From JACKCR01 sp041390305 (GTDB taxonomy: Bacteria; Eisenbacteria; RBG-16-71-46; CAIMUX01), in assembly GCA_041390305.1 (NCBI GenBank), contig JAWKQE010000023.1, forward strand, positions 36,849 to 100,848: a stretch of DNA of 64,000 bases, given 5' to 3'. Positions 37,166 to 46,135 of this stretch are shown piece by piece (positions within the stretch are counted from its first letter, which is position 1; each line of letters begins with the position of its first letter). The notes below the pieces were generated by a model. It saw only the letters and a program-made list of their open reading frames with translations, did no database searches and had not been told where the DNA came from. The translations under genes and the position numbers were made by a program.

Positions 37166-39631
37166 ATGCCCGGCCATTCATACGACGCCACGCCACGGCC
37201 GCACACAGTCCGAGGGATGTGGCACTCCGTTCGACTGCACTCCGTTCGACTGGGGAGGACGCTCTCCACCGACAGGGGTAGGCTGCTCTCCCTCGCTCTC
37301 TTCCTCGGGGCCCTCGCCTTCCCCGGATGCGCGGAACGTGAGCGGATCCTGGAGTCCGGGCCGGGAGATGATCCGGCGGACTGGCAGCTCGGAAGTGAAG
37401 TCGTCTACGACGAGTCGCTCGAGCCCGGAGGCACCCTCGTCGACGATGTCACCGGCTGTGTCTTCACCTTCCCTGATGGCAAGAGCGGCGCCCTCGTCGT
37501 CGCCGAGATCGTGGACGGCCCCGACGCGCCGCTCGCGGGCGACGGCTACCACATCGAGTACGAGGGATCCGGGCCCGCACTCCTCTCCATCGAGACAGAG
37601 GGGGCGGACCAGGTCATGCTTCTCGGCTACGGCCAGGTCGAAGGCTGCTTCGACGACGAACCCGCCGGGAACGCCCGGTGGGTCGGCATTCCACCTGAGG
37701 CGGAAGCAGACGGTTCAGTGGCGTTCGTCGTCGCGCCCGGAGACGAGGGCGCGGCCCTGACGGACGATGGAGCCGCTTCCGCCGGAGACCCCGTCCCGGC
37801 CCAGCACGACGCCGCCCGTCGCGCGCTGGCTCCGCCCACACCGTTCAGCAAGTACTGGATCTCCAAGATCACTCCGAACAGCAGCGATGCAGACCGCCGC
37901 ATCAACCTGCAGCTCCAGGCCGAGACCTACATCGATGGCTTCCTCGGTGCACTCTCCCCGGCCATGCGGACCGCTGCGGAGGCGGAGATGTCGAGCCGTC
38001 TGCGTCTCCATCACGAATGGGACGGGGAGTACTACACCGGCTTCTGGTGGAGGAGTCTCGGCAGTGCGGGCCGGATCGTTCGGCCCACGGTCCATCTCAA
38101 GCTGACGTCGAATGCCGGTACCGTCGCGCACGAAGTCGGTCACTACCTGACGCACGTGGTCGTGGGCGACGACACGCAGTCCGCTCTCGAAGGGCAGGCG
38201 CCGCTCCTCTCGGGCCACGGGATCCGGGATGCAATGGGCCGCGAGTACATGGTCGAGGACTACGCCTATCTCGTGCAGTACTTCCTCACGGGCGGCGTCG
38301 GTGCGCTCGACCTCCTCGATCCCTACACGATTTTCCAGGGCTTCACCCCGCTCACGCGGGACTATCCTGGGCTCGAGGGGTTTCCGTCGGTCATGCTCGC
38401 GACTCTCGTGCGGTCCGAACCTTCTACGAGAGATCTCACCTCCGGGCAGATGGTCCCCGTTCCGGTCGTGAACCTGCCGTGGAGTGACGTGTTCGCGCTC
38501 TACGGCAAGCGGCATCTCGGCATCGATGCACTCCGCGCGGAAGTGGAGACGGCTCTCGGCGAAGATGCGAAGAAGCTGCCCGTCATGCTCCAGCGGGCCG
38601 GTTGGTCCTACAGCGTGACGGGGCGCCTGGTCGACGGGACCGGGAATCCGCAGTCGGGGTACACTCCGCGTTCGATCGTCCGGCTCGATGGAACCGTCTA
38701 CGAAGGCGGTTGGACCGGCATTCCCACCGGTACGGACGGACGCTTCTCCCTCGTTGGCGACGTCTTCGGGGGAAAGAGTGAACTCCGCGTCGTGGCGGGA
38801 AGCGACACCGCATACGTCGCGATCGAGATTCCCTGGACGGGCGCAACGAACGCGCGCGTGGATCTCGGCGACCTCACGGTCGAGCGTGCGCCTGTCGTCA
38901 CCGGAGTCACGCCCGAGTATGCGAAGCCAGGCGATCCCGTCACGGTTCAAGGGCAGAACTTCGGGGCCACGCAGGGTGACGGCGTCCTCACGATCGGCGG
39001 ACTCGAGGCGCGGATCACGCAGTGGGTCGACTTCGCGATCTCGGCCGTCGTGCCCGAGGGGGTCGCGGTTGGCGAGTCGGAGATCGTCGTCACGCGCGGA
39101 GGCGTTTCGAGCACGCCCTACCCGATCGGGATCGACGACGAATGGCTTGCCGCGCTCCGCCGGACGGCCCGAATCGACTTCACGTTCTACGCGCCGCATC
39201 AGTACGAGCCGTGGTGGATCGGAGACGACGGCTCGCTCGACCATCTCCTCCAGGTGATGACGTGGACCGGTTTCGGGTTCACGGGGGGGATGGCGGAGAC
39301 GATCGAGGGCGGCGTACGAACGCTCACCTTCCAAGGCTCCGTGAATCCCGACACGCGTACGGCTTCGGTCGAGTTCCTCTACACCGACACCCGTTCGAAC
39401 TCGCTCGTCAAGTCGAAGCACGCGAAGGTCGAGAACCTCCCGTTCGACGCGATCATCGGAGCAGACGTGCAGTTCTCCGTCGACGGCACTGCCGGGCGTC
39501 CGTACGTCACCGAGGCCACCTGGGAAGGGCGCGGGATGGACGGCGGCGGACTGATCGACGGCTCCTACGTTGGAACCGACTGGACCTACCCGGAGGGCTA
39601 CTACATCCTCGCGCTACGCTTCCGGATGTAG
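37166..39631 (+). CDS. Lipoprotein with zincin HEVGH motif and IPT/TIG domain
   Basis: 821 residues from ATG 37166, which has GGGGGAG seven bases upstream; ATG 37217 is an alternative. A lipobox LAFPGC places the lipidated Cys near residue 55. Residues about 225-480 are a putative metalloprotease: TVAHEVGHYLTHVVVGDD near 322 supplies HExxH, and EYMVEDYAYLVQYF about 40 residues later may give the third ligand. An IPT/TIG immunoglobulin-like domain follows at about 577-653 (VVTGVTPEYAKPGDPVTVQG). The C-terminal 170 residues are beta-rich and unassigned. Expected on the outer membrane surface. Neighbours are unrelated in function. The 36937-37165 gap holds no supported gene. Confidence 0.65.
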   Translation: MPGHSYDATPRPHTVRGMWHSVRLHSVRLGRTLSTDRGRLLSLALFLGALAFPGCAERERILESGPGDDPADWQLGSEVVYDESLEPGGTLVDDVTGCVFTFPDGKSGALVVAEIVDGPDAPLAGDGYHIEYEGSGPALLSIETEGADQVMLLGYGQVEGCFDDEPAGNARWVGIPPEAEADGSVAFVVAPGDEGAALTDDGAASAGDPVPAQHDAARRALAPPTPFSKYWISKITPNSSDADRRINLQLQAETYIDGFLGALSPAMRTAAEAEMSSRLRLHHEWDGEYYTGFWWRSLGSAGRIVRPTVHLKLTSNAGTVAHEVGHYLTHVVVGDDTQSALEGQAPLLSGHGIRDAMGREYMVEDYAYLVQYFLTGGVGALDLLDPYTIFQGFTPLTRDYPGLEGFPSVMLATLVRSEPSTRDLTSGQMVPVPVVNLPWSDVFALYGKRHLGIDALRAEVETALGEDAKKLPVMLQRAGWSYSVTGRLVDGTGNPQSGYTPRSIVRLDGTVYEGGWTGIPTGTDGRFSLVGDVFGGKSELRVVAGSDTAYVAIEIPWTGATNARVDLGDLTVERAPVVTGVTPEYAKPGDPVTVQGQNFGATQGDGVLTIGGLEARITQWVDFAISAVVPEGVAVGESEIVVTRGGVSSTPYPIGIDDEWLAALRRTARIDFTFYAPHQYEPWWIGDDGSLDHLLQVMTWTGFGFTGGMAETIEGGVRTLTFQGSVNPDTRTASVEFLYTDTRSNSLVKSKHAKVENLPFDAIIGADVQFSVDGTAGRPYVTEATWEGRGMDGGGLIDGSYVGTDWTYPEGYYILALRFRM

Positions 39632-39690
39632 TCGGACGTAGCCTGGACTCCGCAGACGGACGGCGCGTCGGCAGGTGACGACGGCGCCGC

Positions 39691-41253
39691 CTAGGCTCCG
39701 CGGCTCGCCTGGAAGATCTGCCGCACCGTGTCGATGGTGTCGGCCTCGTCCGCACTCTTGTCGGACCGGTACGCTCTGACGCGCGCGAAGCGGAGTGCCA
39801 TGCCCGCGGGATAGCGGGGAGACGGCTGGATCCCGTCGAACGCGATCTCGGCGACGACCTCCGGCCGTACGTAGACGATGTGCTTCGTCCGCCTCGTCTC
39901 GATTCCGAGGAACCGCTCCGTCTGCCAGGCGAGCATGGCGTCCGTCAGCCCCTTGAACGTCTTTCCGAGCATGACGAACTCGCCGGTCTCGGGATCCCGG
40001 GCGCCGAGGTGGAGGTTCGAGAGCCATCCCTCCCTCCGGCCGCTGCCCCATTCCGCGGCGAGGACGACGAGGTCGAGGGTGTGGGCGGGCTTCACCTTGA
40101 GCCACTTCGCGCCTCGACGGCCCGCTTCGTAGATCGACCCGCTTCCCTTGACGACGATGCCTTCGTGTCCTGCCGCCTTGCTGCGCGCGAGGAACGCCTC
40201 GGCTTCGTCGCCATCCTCCGTCCAGACGCGGGTGACGAGGGCATCCTCGGGAACGATCCGGTCGAGCGCGGCCCATCTCTCGGTGAGTGGGCGGTCGATC
40301 AGGTCCACGCCGTCGAGGTGGAGGATGTCGAAGAAGAAGGGACGGATCGGAACGTCGTCCCGTACGGTCTCGGAACCGACCCGACTCATCGTCTCCTCGA
40401 ACGGGAGCGGACGTCCGTCCTCCCGAAGACCGAGCGCTTCGCCGTCGAGCACGATCGTTTCGGCCGGGAGTTCCCGCAACATACGCACGACCTCAGGGAG
40501 ACGGTCCGTGATCTCGTTGAGGGCGCGCGTGAAGATCGCGATCCGTTCCCCCTCGCGGTGTGCCTGGATCCGGACACCGTCGAGTTTGCATTCCACCGAC
40601 GCGTGTCCTGCCGATGTGATCGCCTCGGCCGCGGTCTTGGCGGTCTGTGCGAGCATCGGGAGAACGGCCGTCATCGGAGTGAGGCCCACCGACGCGAGCG
40701 CCTCGCTTCCGCCGGAGAATGCGAGCGTCGCCATGGCCGCGACGTCACCGGAAAGCATGGCGGCACGTCGCAACGCGTCTCCATCGACGCCCGCGGCCAA
40801 TGCGACCCCGTCGAGGACCAGGCTCTCGAGCGCTCCGTGGCGGACTTCTCCGGTCAGCACTCTTCGGAGAAACTCCTGCTCGTCTCGGGTCGCGAGGGAG
40901 AAGAGAGTGGTGAGCCGTTCCGAGCGTTCGCTCTGGGAGCCCGCTCCACTCAGTCGTCCGAGGTCGGTCAGCGCTGCGTCCACATCCCGTGTGGTGAGTG
41001 ACGATGCTTCCGCGGGTGGGGTGTCGATTGCGAAGGCCGCCGCGAATCCTACGCCGATCTTCCCTTGCCGGGGCTTTCCCACGATGAGGCCGACGATGAC
41101 GGCGACATCGTCCGCTGAGAAGGAGACGCCATCCTCCGCTCGGCCGGTCCGAGTCGCGTCGGCCAGGAGCTGACCGATCCGCTCGGTCTTCTTCTTGCGC
41201 GATCGGGTCTCGGCGAGGTCCTTCGACGCATCGACGACATTTCTCAGATACAC
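39691..41253 (-). CDS. ATP-dependent DNA ligase (LigB/archaeal type)
   Basis: 520 residues with the three domains of this ligase class. The N-terminal DNA-binding domain starts YLRNVVDASKDLAETRSRKKK. The adenylation domain has nucleotidyl Lys in SVECKLDGVRIQAHR near residue 225, then IVLDGEALGL (motif III), PFFFDILHLDG (IIIa) and HEGIVVKG (IV). The OB domain has WLKVKPAHTLDLVVLAAEWG (motif V). It seals nicks using ATP, usually as a repair ligase beside the NAD-dependent LigA. I chose GTG 41253 because family members begin at this point and GGAG precedes it; ATG 41298 would add 15 unmatched residues. Convergent with the zincin lipoprotein; 59-base gap. Confidence 0.9.
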   Translation of the reverse strand: MYLRNVVDASKDLAETRSRKKKTERIGQLLADATRTGRAEDGVSFSADDVAVIVGLIVGKPRQGKIGVGFAAAFAIDTPPAEASSLTTRDVDAALTDLGRLSGAGSQSERSERLTTLFSLATRDEQEFLRRVLTGEVRHGALESLVLDGVALAAGVDGDALRRAAMLSGDVAAMATLAFSGGSEALASVGLTPMTAVLPMLAQTAKTAAEAITSAGHASVECKLDGVRIQAHREGERIAIFTRALNEITDRLPEVVRMLRELPAETIVLDGEALGLREDGRPLPFEETMSRVGSETVRDDVPIRPFFFDILHLDGVDLIDRPLTERWAALDRIVPEDALVTRVWTEDGDEAEAFLARSKAAGHEGIVVKGSGSIYEAGRRGAKWLKVKPAHTLDLVVLAAEWGSGRREGWLSNLHLGARDPETGEFVMLGKTFKGLTDAMLAWQTERFLGIETRRTKHIVYVRPEVVAEIAFDGIQPSPRYPAGMALRFARVRAYRSDKSADEADTIDTVRQIFQASRGA

Positions 41254-41429
41254 GACTGCTCCGCGGTTGGGTCCCTCTGCAATCCTCAGTCTGGACATAA
41301 GGAATCGTCAAGTTGCCGATGTCTGGAGGTATCGGTCTCCATCAGGTATGGTGCCCCGTTTCTCCAGAATGAGCCCTGTGCTCCTTTGCGATGGGGCATC
41401 GGGCTCCCGAGCGATGTGAGGAGTGTTCC

Positions 41430-42956
41430 ATGGATGCCGTCTTCCTCTCGCGTCTCCAGTTCGCGTTGACCATCGGGTTCCACTACATCTTTCCACCCCT
41501 CACGATCGGCATGGGCATCGTGCTCGTCTGGCTCGAGGGAGCACATCTCCGAACCGGGAAGGCGATCTACGACACCGCGGCGCGCTTCTGGACGAAGATC
41601 TTCGCACTCAACTTCGCGATCGGAGTGGCCACCGGGATCGTCATGGAGTTCCAGTTCGGGACGAACTGGGCCACGTACTCGCGCTTCGTCGGCGACGTGT
41701 TCGGCTCCGCGCTCGCGGCGGAAGGGATCTTCGCCTTCTTCCTCGAGTCCGGGTTCCTCGCCGTGCTCGTCTTCGGTTGGGACCGGGTCGGGCCGCGCAT
41801 GCACTTCTTCTCGACCCTGATGGTCGCCCTCGGCTCGATCTTCTCGTCTGTCTGGATCGTGGTCGCGAACAGCTGGCAGCAGACTCCCGCCGGGCACCAC
41901 ATCGTTCCGGTGATCCGGGACGGTGTGCCGGTTCTGAAGGACGGCGCCCCGCTCATGCGGGCGGAGATCGTCGACTTCTGGGCCATGGTATTCAATCCGT
42001 CGACCGTGCATCGGCTCGTCCACGTCTGGATCGGCGCGTTCATCATGGGCGCGTTCTTCGTCATGTCGATCTCGGCCTGGTACCTCCTCAAGCGGCGTCA
42101 CGAAGAGTTCGCACGGCGCTCGTTCGACGGCGCCCTCGTCCTCGCCACCGTCGCTTCGCGCGCGGCGCTCGCTTCCGGCCCCATCCAGGCGGAGAGCGTC
42201 TACGAGCATCAGCCGGCCAAGATGGCTGCGTTCGAAGGGCACTTCGAGACGGGGCCGGCCGACATGTCGCTCTTCGGGATCCCGGACGCGGAGTCCGAGA
42301 CGATCCGGATGAACGTGGCGGTGCCGGGCGGCCTCAGCATGCTCCTCCATCAGGATCCCAAGGCGACGGTGATCGGGCTCGATCGCTTCCGTCCGGAGGA
42401 CCGCCCGCCGGTCGGGCTCTCGTTCGCGAGCTACCACGTGATGATCTCGCTCGGGATGGTCTTCATCGGCCTCACGCTCCTCGCGTCCTTCCTTCGCTGG
42501 CGCGGGAAGCTCTACGACCAGAGGTGGCTCCTCTGGGTGTTCGTCGTCGCAGTCATCCTTCCGGTTCTCTCGAACGAGCTCGGATGGGTCGCCGCCGAGG
42601 TGGGGCGACAGCCGTGGATCGTCCATCCGCCCCTCGAGTGGACGGCCAACGGGGACCTGGTCGTCGGTCCCCAGGGCGTGGTCGAGTATGACGAGACGCT
42701 CGGACTCCGCACGCTGGAAGCCGCGAGTCCGACCGTACGCGCGGGTCAGGTCCTGGGATCGATCATCGGCTTCGGGCTCATCTACCTCGGCCTCGCCGCG
42801 GTCTGGGTGTTCGTACTCGACCGGAAGATCAAGCACGGGCCGGGTGGGCACGACGAAGCCGACACTGGTGGCGGCCAAGGGCTGTTCGGCGCGGTGAAGG
42901 AACGAGCGTCCGAGGCAGGACGGATGACGGGCCGGCCCCAGTCCATGGATTCCTAG
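41430..42956 (+). CDS. cydA: Cytochrome bd ubiquinol oxidase subunit I
   Basis: 508 residues. Subunit I carries hemes b558, b595 and d and oxidises quinol. FALTIGFHYIFPPLTIGMG gives the N-terminal heme His (residue 18), GIVMEFQFGTNW and LESGFLAVLVFGWDRVG are conserved helices, STVHRLVHVWIGAFIMG provides the other heme His, and ASYHVMISLGMVFIG the conserved later helix. The Q-loop region is short and CioA-like. The start ATG 41430 has GAGGAG seven bases upstream. cydB follows after 12 bases; the two form an operon for low-oxygen or protective respiration. Confidence 0.95.
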   Translation: MDAVFLSRLQFALTIGFHYIFPPLTIGMGIVLVWLEGAHLRTGKAIYDTAARFWTKIFALNFAIGVATGIVMEFQFGTNWATYSRFVGDVFGSALAAEGIFAFFLESGFLAVLVFGWDRVGPRMHFFSTLMVALGSIFSSVWIVVANSWQQTPAGHHIVPVIRDGVPVLKDGAPLMRAEIVDFWAMVFNPSTVHRLVHVWIGAFIMGAFFVMSISAWYLLKRRHEEFARRSFDGALVLATVASRAALASGPIQAESVYEHQPAKMAAFEGHFETGPADMSLFGIPDAESETIRMNVAVPGGLSMLLHQDPKATVIGLDRFRPEDRPPVGLSFASYHVMISLGMVFIGLTLLASFLRWRGKLYDQRWLLWVFVVAVILPVLSNELGWVAAEVGRQPWIVHPPLEWTANGDLVVGPQGVVEYDETLGLRTLEAASPTVRAGQVLGSIIGFGLIYLGLAAVWVFVLDRKIKHGPGGHDEADTGGGQGLFGAVKERASEAGRMTGRPQSMDS

Positions 42957-42968
42957 CGAGGAGGACCG

Positions 42969-43996
42969 ATGTCGTACGAAGCACTGTCCATCACCTGGTT
43001 CCTCCTCCTCGGCGTCCTGCTCGCGGGCTACGCCGTGCTCGATGGGTTCGACCTCGGCGTGGGGATCCTCCACCCGTTCGTCCCCAAGACGGACCATGAA
43101 CGTCGCCTCTCGATGAACTCGATCGGGCCGCTCTGGGACGGAAACGAAGTCTGGCTCGTGACGTTCGGTGGGGCGCTCTTCGCGGCGTTTCCGCATGCGT
43201 ACGCCACCGTCTTCTCGGGCTTCTATACGGCGTTCATGCTGCTGCTCCTCGCGCTCATCTCGCGGGCCGTCTCGATGGAGTTCCGCTCGAAGGTGCAGTC
43301 CCCGGGGTGGCGACGGTTCTGGGACTGGGCGTTCTTCGCCGGATCATCGCTCGCCACGCTCCTCTTCGGAGTCGCGATCGGGAACGCGATGCTCGGCATC
43401 CCGCTCGACGCGGAAGGAAACTTCCACGGAACGGTGCTCGATCAGCTGACGCCGTATCCGATCCTGGTCGGTGCGCTCACCGTTGCCCTCTTCGCGATGC
43501 ACGGCGGACTCTTCCTCTATCTGAAGACGGAAGGGGAGTTCCAGAAACGGCTGAGGGACTGGATGTGGAGGAGTTGGGGGATGTTCCTCGTCTTCTTCAT
43601 GTTCACGACCGTGGCCACCGTTCTCTGGATTCCGAGAGCGACGGCGAACTTCGAGCACCATCCCTGGGCGGCGGGGTTTGCGCTCGTTGCGATGCTCGCG
43701 GTCGCGAACATTCCGAGGAGCCTCTATGGCGGCAGCGCCGGGCAGGCGTTTGCGTCGAGCTCTGTTCTGATCCTCTCGCTCGTCGGGCTCTTCGGCGCTG
43801 CGCTCTTTCCGAACCTCGTGACGGCGTCCAATGAGGTTGCGAACTCCGTCACGATCTGGAACGGCGCGTCGAGCCAGAAGACGCTCTGGATCATGCTCAT
43901 CATCGCGATGATCGGGATGCCGTTCGTGCTCACGTACTCCGCCGTGATCTACTGGGCCTTCCGAGGAAGACGAAGATCGGCGAGCACAGCTACTAG
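42969..43996 (+). CDS. cydB: Cytochrome bd ubiquinol oxidase subunit II, frameshifted near its end
   Basis: Subunit II, about 342 residues, starting MSYEALSITWFLLLGVLLAGYAVLDGFDLGVG. Typical CydB blocks follow: GPLWDGNEVWLVTFGGALFAAFP, SRAVSMEFRSK and MPFVLTYSAVIYWAFRG. After YWAFRG the open frame turns to Arg/Ser-rich sequence and runs on to 44474. The alternative frame reads KTKIGEHSY and stops at TAG 43994-43996. EHSY is the normal CydB ending, so one base is missing at about 43966-43969 (CGAGGAAGACG). The true gene ends at 43996. It follows cydA by 12 bases. Confidence 0.92.
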
Positions 43997-44129
43997 CGGG
44001 TCGTCGGCCTGGTCGGAGTGCTCGCCGAGGCTCGCGGGTCGATCGGCCTGGCACCCTCGATCGGGCCCGCTCGGTCGGTCCATCCGCGCAGCCGGTCCGA
44101 CGATTCGGTACGTGCGAGGGTGCGGGGGA

Positions 44130-44816
44130 CTACTCCTCCCCGACCCGCCAGACTTCCCGCGTTCCGGACCTGCGCACGGACGTCCAGATCGGGTCTTTCG
44201 TGTCGAGCTTCGGCGCGACATGGACGATCCGGTTCGAGGCGACGCCGAAGTCCACGTAGTGGGTACGGGTGCGGTCCATCGACGCTATGTCGAGAGGTCC
44301 CAGCTTCCGCGGTGGGAATCCGGTCGCCGCCCAGGCTTCGGTGCAGGCATGGACGAACGAGAGCATGAGCTGCGTTCCGCCCGGGCCAAACGCCGCCTCG
44401 TAGTCCTCTCGAACCGTCGCGCCTTCCGCGTCGGCCCGCGTCTCGGGGGAATGGCCGAGCAGAGCCAGGCCTGACAGCCAGGTGCCGCCCGGACCCTCGC
44501 CGATGTAGGGCATCGGAAGCACGGTACCGTGTTCGAATCCGTATCCGTGGAATGCGTGGAGTGCTGCGGGCAGCACGAGCCGCTGGAAGCGAAGGACGGT
44601 CTCCGCCTGCTCCCGCTTCGCGTGCGTTGCGGGAAACGCATGGATGGCCGGGAAGTCGGTTCCGGTGCCCAGCGCGAGTTGCCAGGGGTGGGGTGATCGC
44701 TCGAGGCTTGCGGGCGTGAACACGAGGGCGGACCACCACTCCGGCAGTGACCACTCTTCCCCGGGAGCACGACGGAGTTGGATTCCGCCGCCGTCCGTTT
44801 CGATCGTTTCCATCAT
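44130..44816 (-). CDS. Hypothetical protein
   Basis: About 228 residues, no signal peptide or membrane segment. Readable stretches include WWSALVFTPASLERSPHPWQ, ALHAFHGYGFEHGTVLPMPY and FGVASNRIVHVAPKLDT. The composition and codon use are like real genes here, and no credible frame competes. I recognise no family. The start is one of two adjacent ATGs (44816 or 44813) with no clear ribosome site. It is convergent with cydB and 87 bases downstream of the small membrane-protein gene on the same strand. Confidence 0.55.
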   Translation of the reverse strand: MMETIETDGGGIQLRRAPGEEWSLPEWWSALVFTPASLERSPHPWQLALGTGTDFPAIHAFPATHAKREQAETVLRFQRLVLPAALHAFHGYGFEHGTVLPMPYIGEGPGGTWLSGLALLGHSPETRADAEGATVREDYEAAFGPGGTQLMLSFVHACTEAWAATGFPPRKLGPLDIASMDRTRTHYVDFGVASNRIVHVAPKLDTKDPIWTSVRRSGTREVWRVGEE

Positions 44817-44902
44817 CCGGGCAGGATAGTGCAATAGGGCCGGCGTCGCTCTGCCGAATCACGCGTGGCGAGGACGAGTCATGCGGCGGCTCATGCAGCG
44901 TC

Positions 44903-45322
44903 TCACGCGGCGGTGCCGAGGACGGCCCGGCCGAGGAGGGCCGTGAGGACGGCGAGCAGAAGCACGACGAGGTAGGAGCTAACGACGATCCCGGCCGCCC
45001 GTTCGAGTTCACTCTTCGGCGGCGCACTTCGGAGGCTCTCCATAGGCAGGAAGTCCCGGCGCCATGCCGTCCAGAGGCAGAAGCCGTATCCCAACCACGC
45101 GACCACAAAAAATGGAGCCAGGTACGGCAGCCATCCGAGCGAAGGGGCCGAGAAGACGTAGTTCCAGAGCGAACCGAGCACCCAGGAGGCGGCCAGCACC
45201 GAAACGAGCTCTCCCTTCCCGAGGCTCCAGCGATCACGGTCACGAAACACGGTGATGTCGACGGCAGCCGCAAGAGCCGTGAAGAGGAGGGCGACGATCC
45301 AGTTGAATGCGAGTTGTGTCAT
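44903..45322 (-). CDS. Small integral membrane protein, about four helices
   Basis: 139 residues from ATG 45322, with AAAGGAGA six bases upstream. Hydrophobic segments include WIVALLFTALAAAVDITVF, LVSVLAASWVLGSLWNYVF, YLAPFFVVAWLGYGFCLW and AGIVVSSYLVVLLLAVLTALLG, separated by short charged loops. Probably an inner-membrane protein of four helices. No family recognised. Confidence 0.6.
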   Translation of the reverse strand: MTQLAFNWIVALLFTALAAAVDITVFRDRDRWSLGKGELVSVLAASWVLGSLWNYVFSAPSLGWLPYLAPFFVVAWLGYGFCLWTAWRRDFLPMESLRSAPPKSELERAAGIVVSSYLVVLLLAVLTALLGRAVLGTAA

Positions 45323-45769
45323 GCGATGTCTCCTTTCCACGCAGCGTTCCAGACCGGGCGGCGGGACTCGGACGAACGCGCTTCGCCTCGAGAAAGGCAA
45401 CAGCCGTGCCCAACTGCAGGCTCGGCCGGCGACCAAACCTGCGTGCGGTGAAGCGAATCCGGAGACGGCTGGGCGCGAAGCCCCCAGATTCAGGGCGTTT
45501 ACCGAAGGTGAAGGGGGAAGCCGAGTCGCTGGGCCGGAGGAACGGACACTTCGGACCTCGGGGTCGTGACGCCCAGTCGAGGGCACGGCTTACAGCAGAG
45601 GTTGTCGTTCTTACAACCCCGCTCCGCTCGGCCGGAAGGTGGGGAGGCGCGATGCCCTGGTTTCCAAGGGTTTCGAGGGCGAGCAACGGTCGCGTCGGCC
45701 GTGGCACGGCGCTTGACTCTCAATCATCAGGACGCAAACACAGTCAGGACGTTCCCAAGAGGAGGAATC
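45323..45769. other. 447-base gap, no supported gene
   Basis: Lies between a minus-strand membrane protein and a plus-strand gene. A TTGACT at 45714-45719 could be the -35 of the 45770 gene, but no good -10 follows. The stretch 45415-45600 is purine-rich with GGGG(G)AA-type words and could form structure, yet it matches no RNA family I know. Confidence 0.3.
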
Positions 45770-46135
45770 ATGACGCCGGAGATGCAGGGAGCCGTGATCG
45801 CGATCGCCACGCTCGTGGGCCTGGGAGTCGTCGCTGTGTTCGTGAAGACCTTTCTCGACATCGGGCGGACCGCGCGGGCGACGAGTGAGTTCGTCGACGA
45901 TGCGAACCAACTCATTCCCGACCTGCGCCGCGCCATCGGCCGCTCGGAGCAGTTGATCGCCCGGCTCGAAGGAACGGCCGGACAGATCGAGACGATGAGT
46001 CGGAGCGCGAAGGAAGAGGTGCAGGGACTCCTCGACGGAATCGACGAGTTGCGCGACAACGGTCGCCGCTTCTCCGCTGTCATCCAGGGAGCCAAGGCCG
46101 GAATCGACGCGTTCCGCGACTCACGCGAAGGGTAG
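45770..46135 (+). CDS. Single-pass membrane protein with coiled coil (DUF948-like)
   Basis: 121 residues from ATG 45770 after a strong GAGGAGG. One N-terminal transmembrane helix (AVIAIATLVGLGVVAVFVKTF) is followed by about 95 residues of heptad-like sequence (FVDDANQLIPDLRRAIGRSEQLIARLEG, continuing IETMSRSAKEEVQGLLDGIDEL). This layout is shared by DUF948/YtxG-type proteins of unknown role at the inner membrane. Its last 15 bases overlap the convergent M20 gene. Confidence 0.6.
   Translation: MTPEMQGAVIAIATLVGLGVVAVFVKTFLDIGRTARATSEFVDDANQLIPDLRRAIGRSEQLIARLEGTAGQIETMSRSAKEEVQGLLDGIDELRDNGRRFSAVIQGAKAGIDAFRDSREG

Noticed and set aside
43997..44474. Extension of cydB to 44474
   Set aside because: Sequence after YWAFRG is Arg/Ser-rich and unlike CydB; the other frame ends EHSY at 43996 as family members do.
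44531..44545. GTTCGAATCC, a T-loop-like word suggesting a tRNA
   Set aside because: No acceptor or anticodon stem surrounds it, and it lies inside the 44130-44816 reading frame.
45415..45600. Purine-rich stretch considered as a riboswitch or structured RNA
   Set aside because: No conserved core of the riboswitches, RNase P, tmRNA or SRP RNA could be matched by eye.
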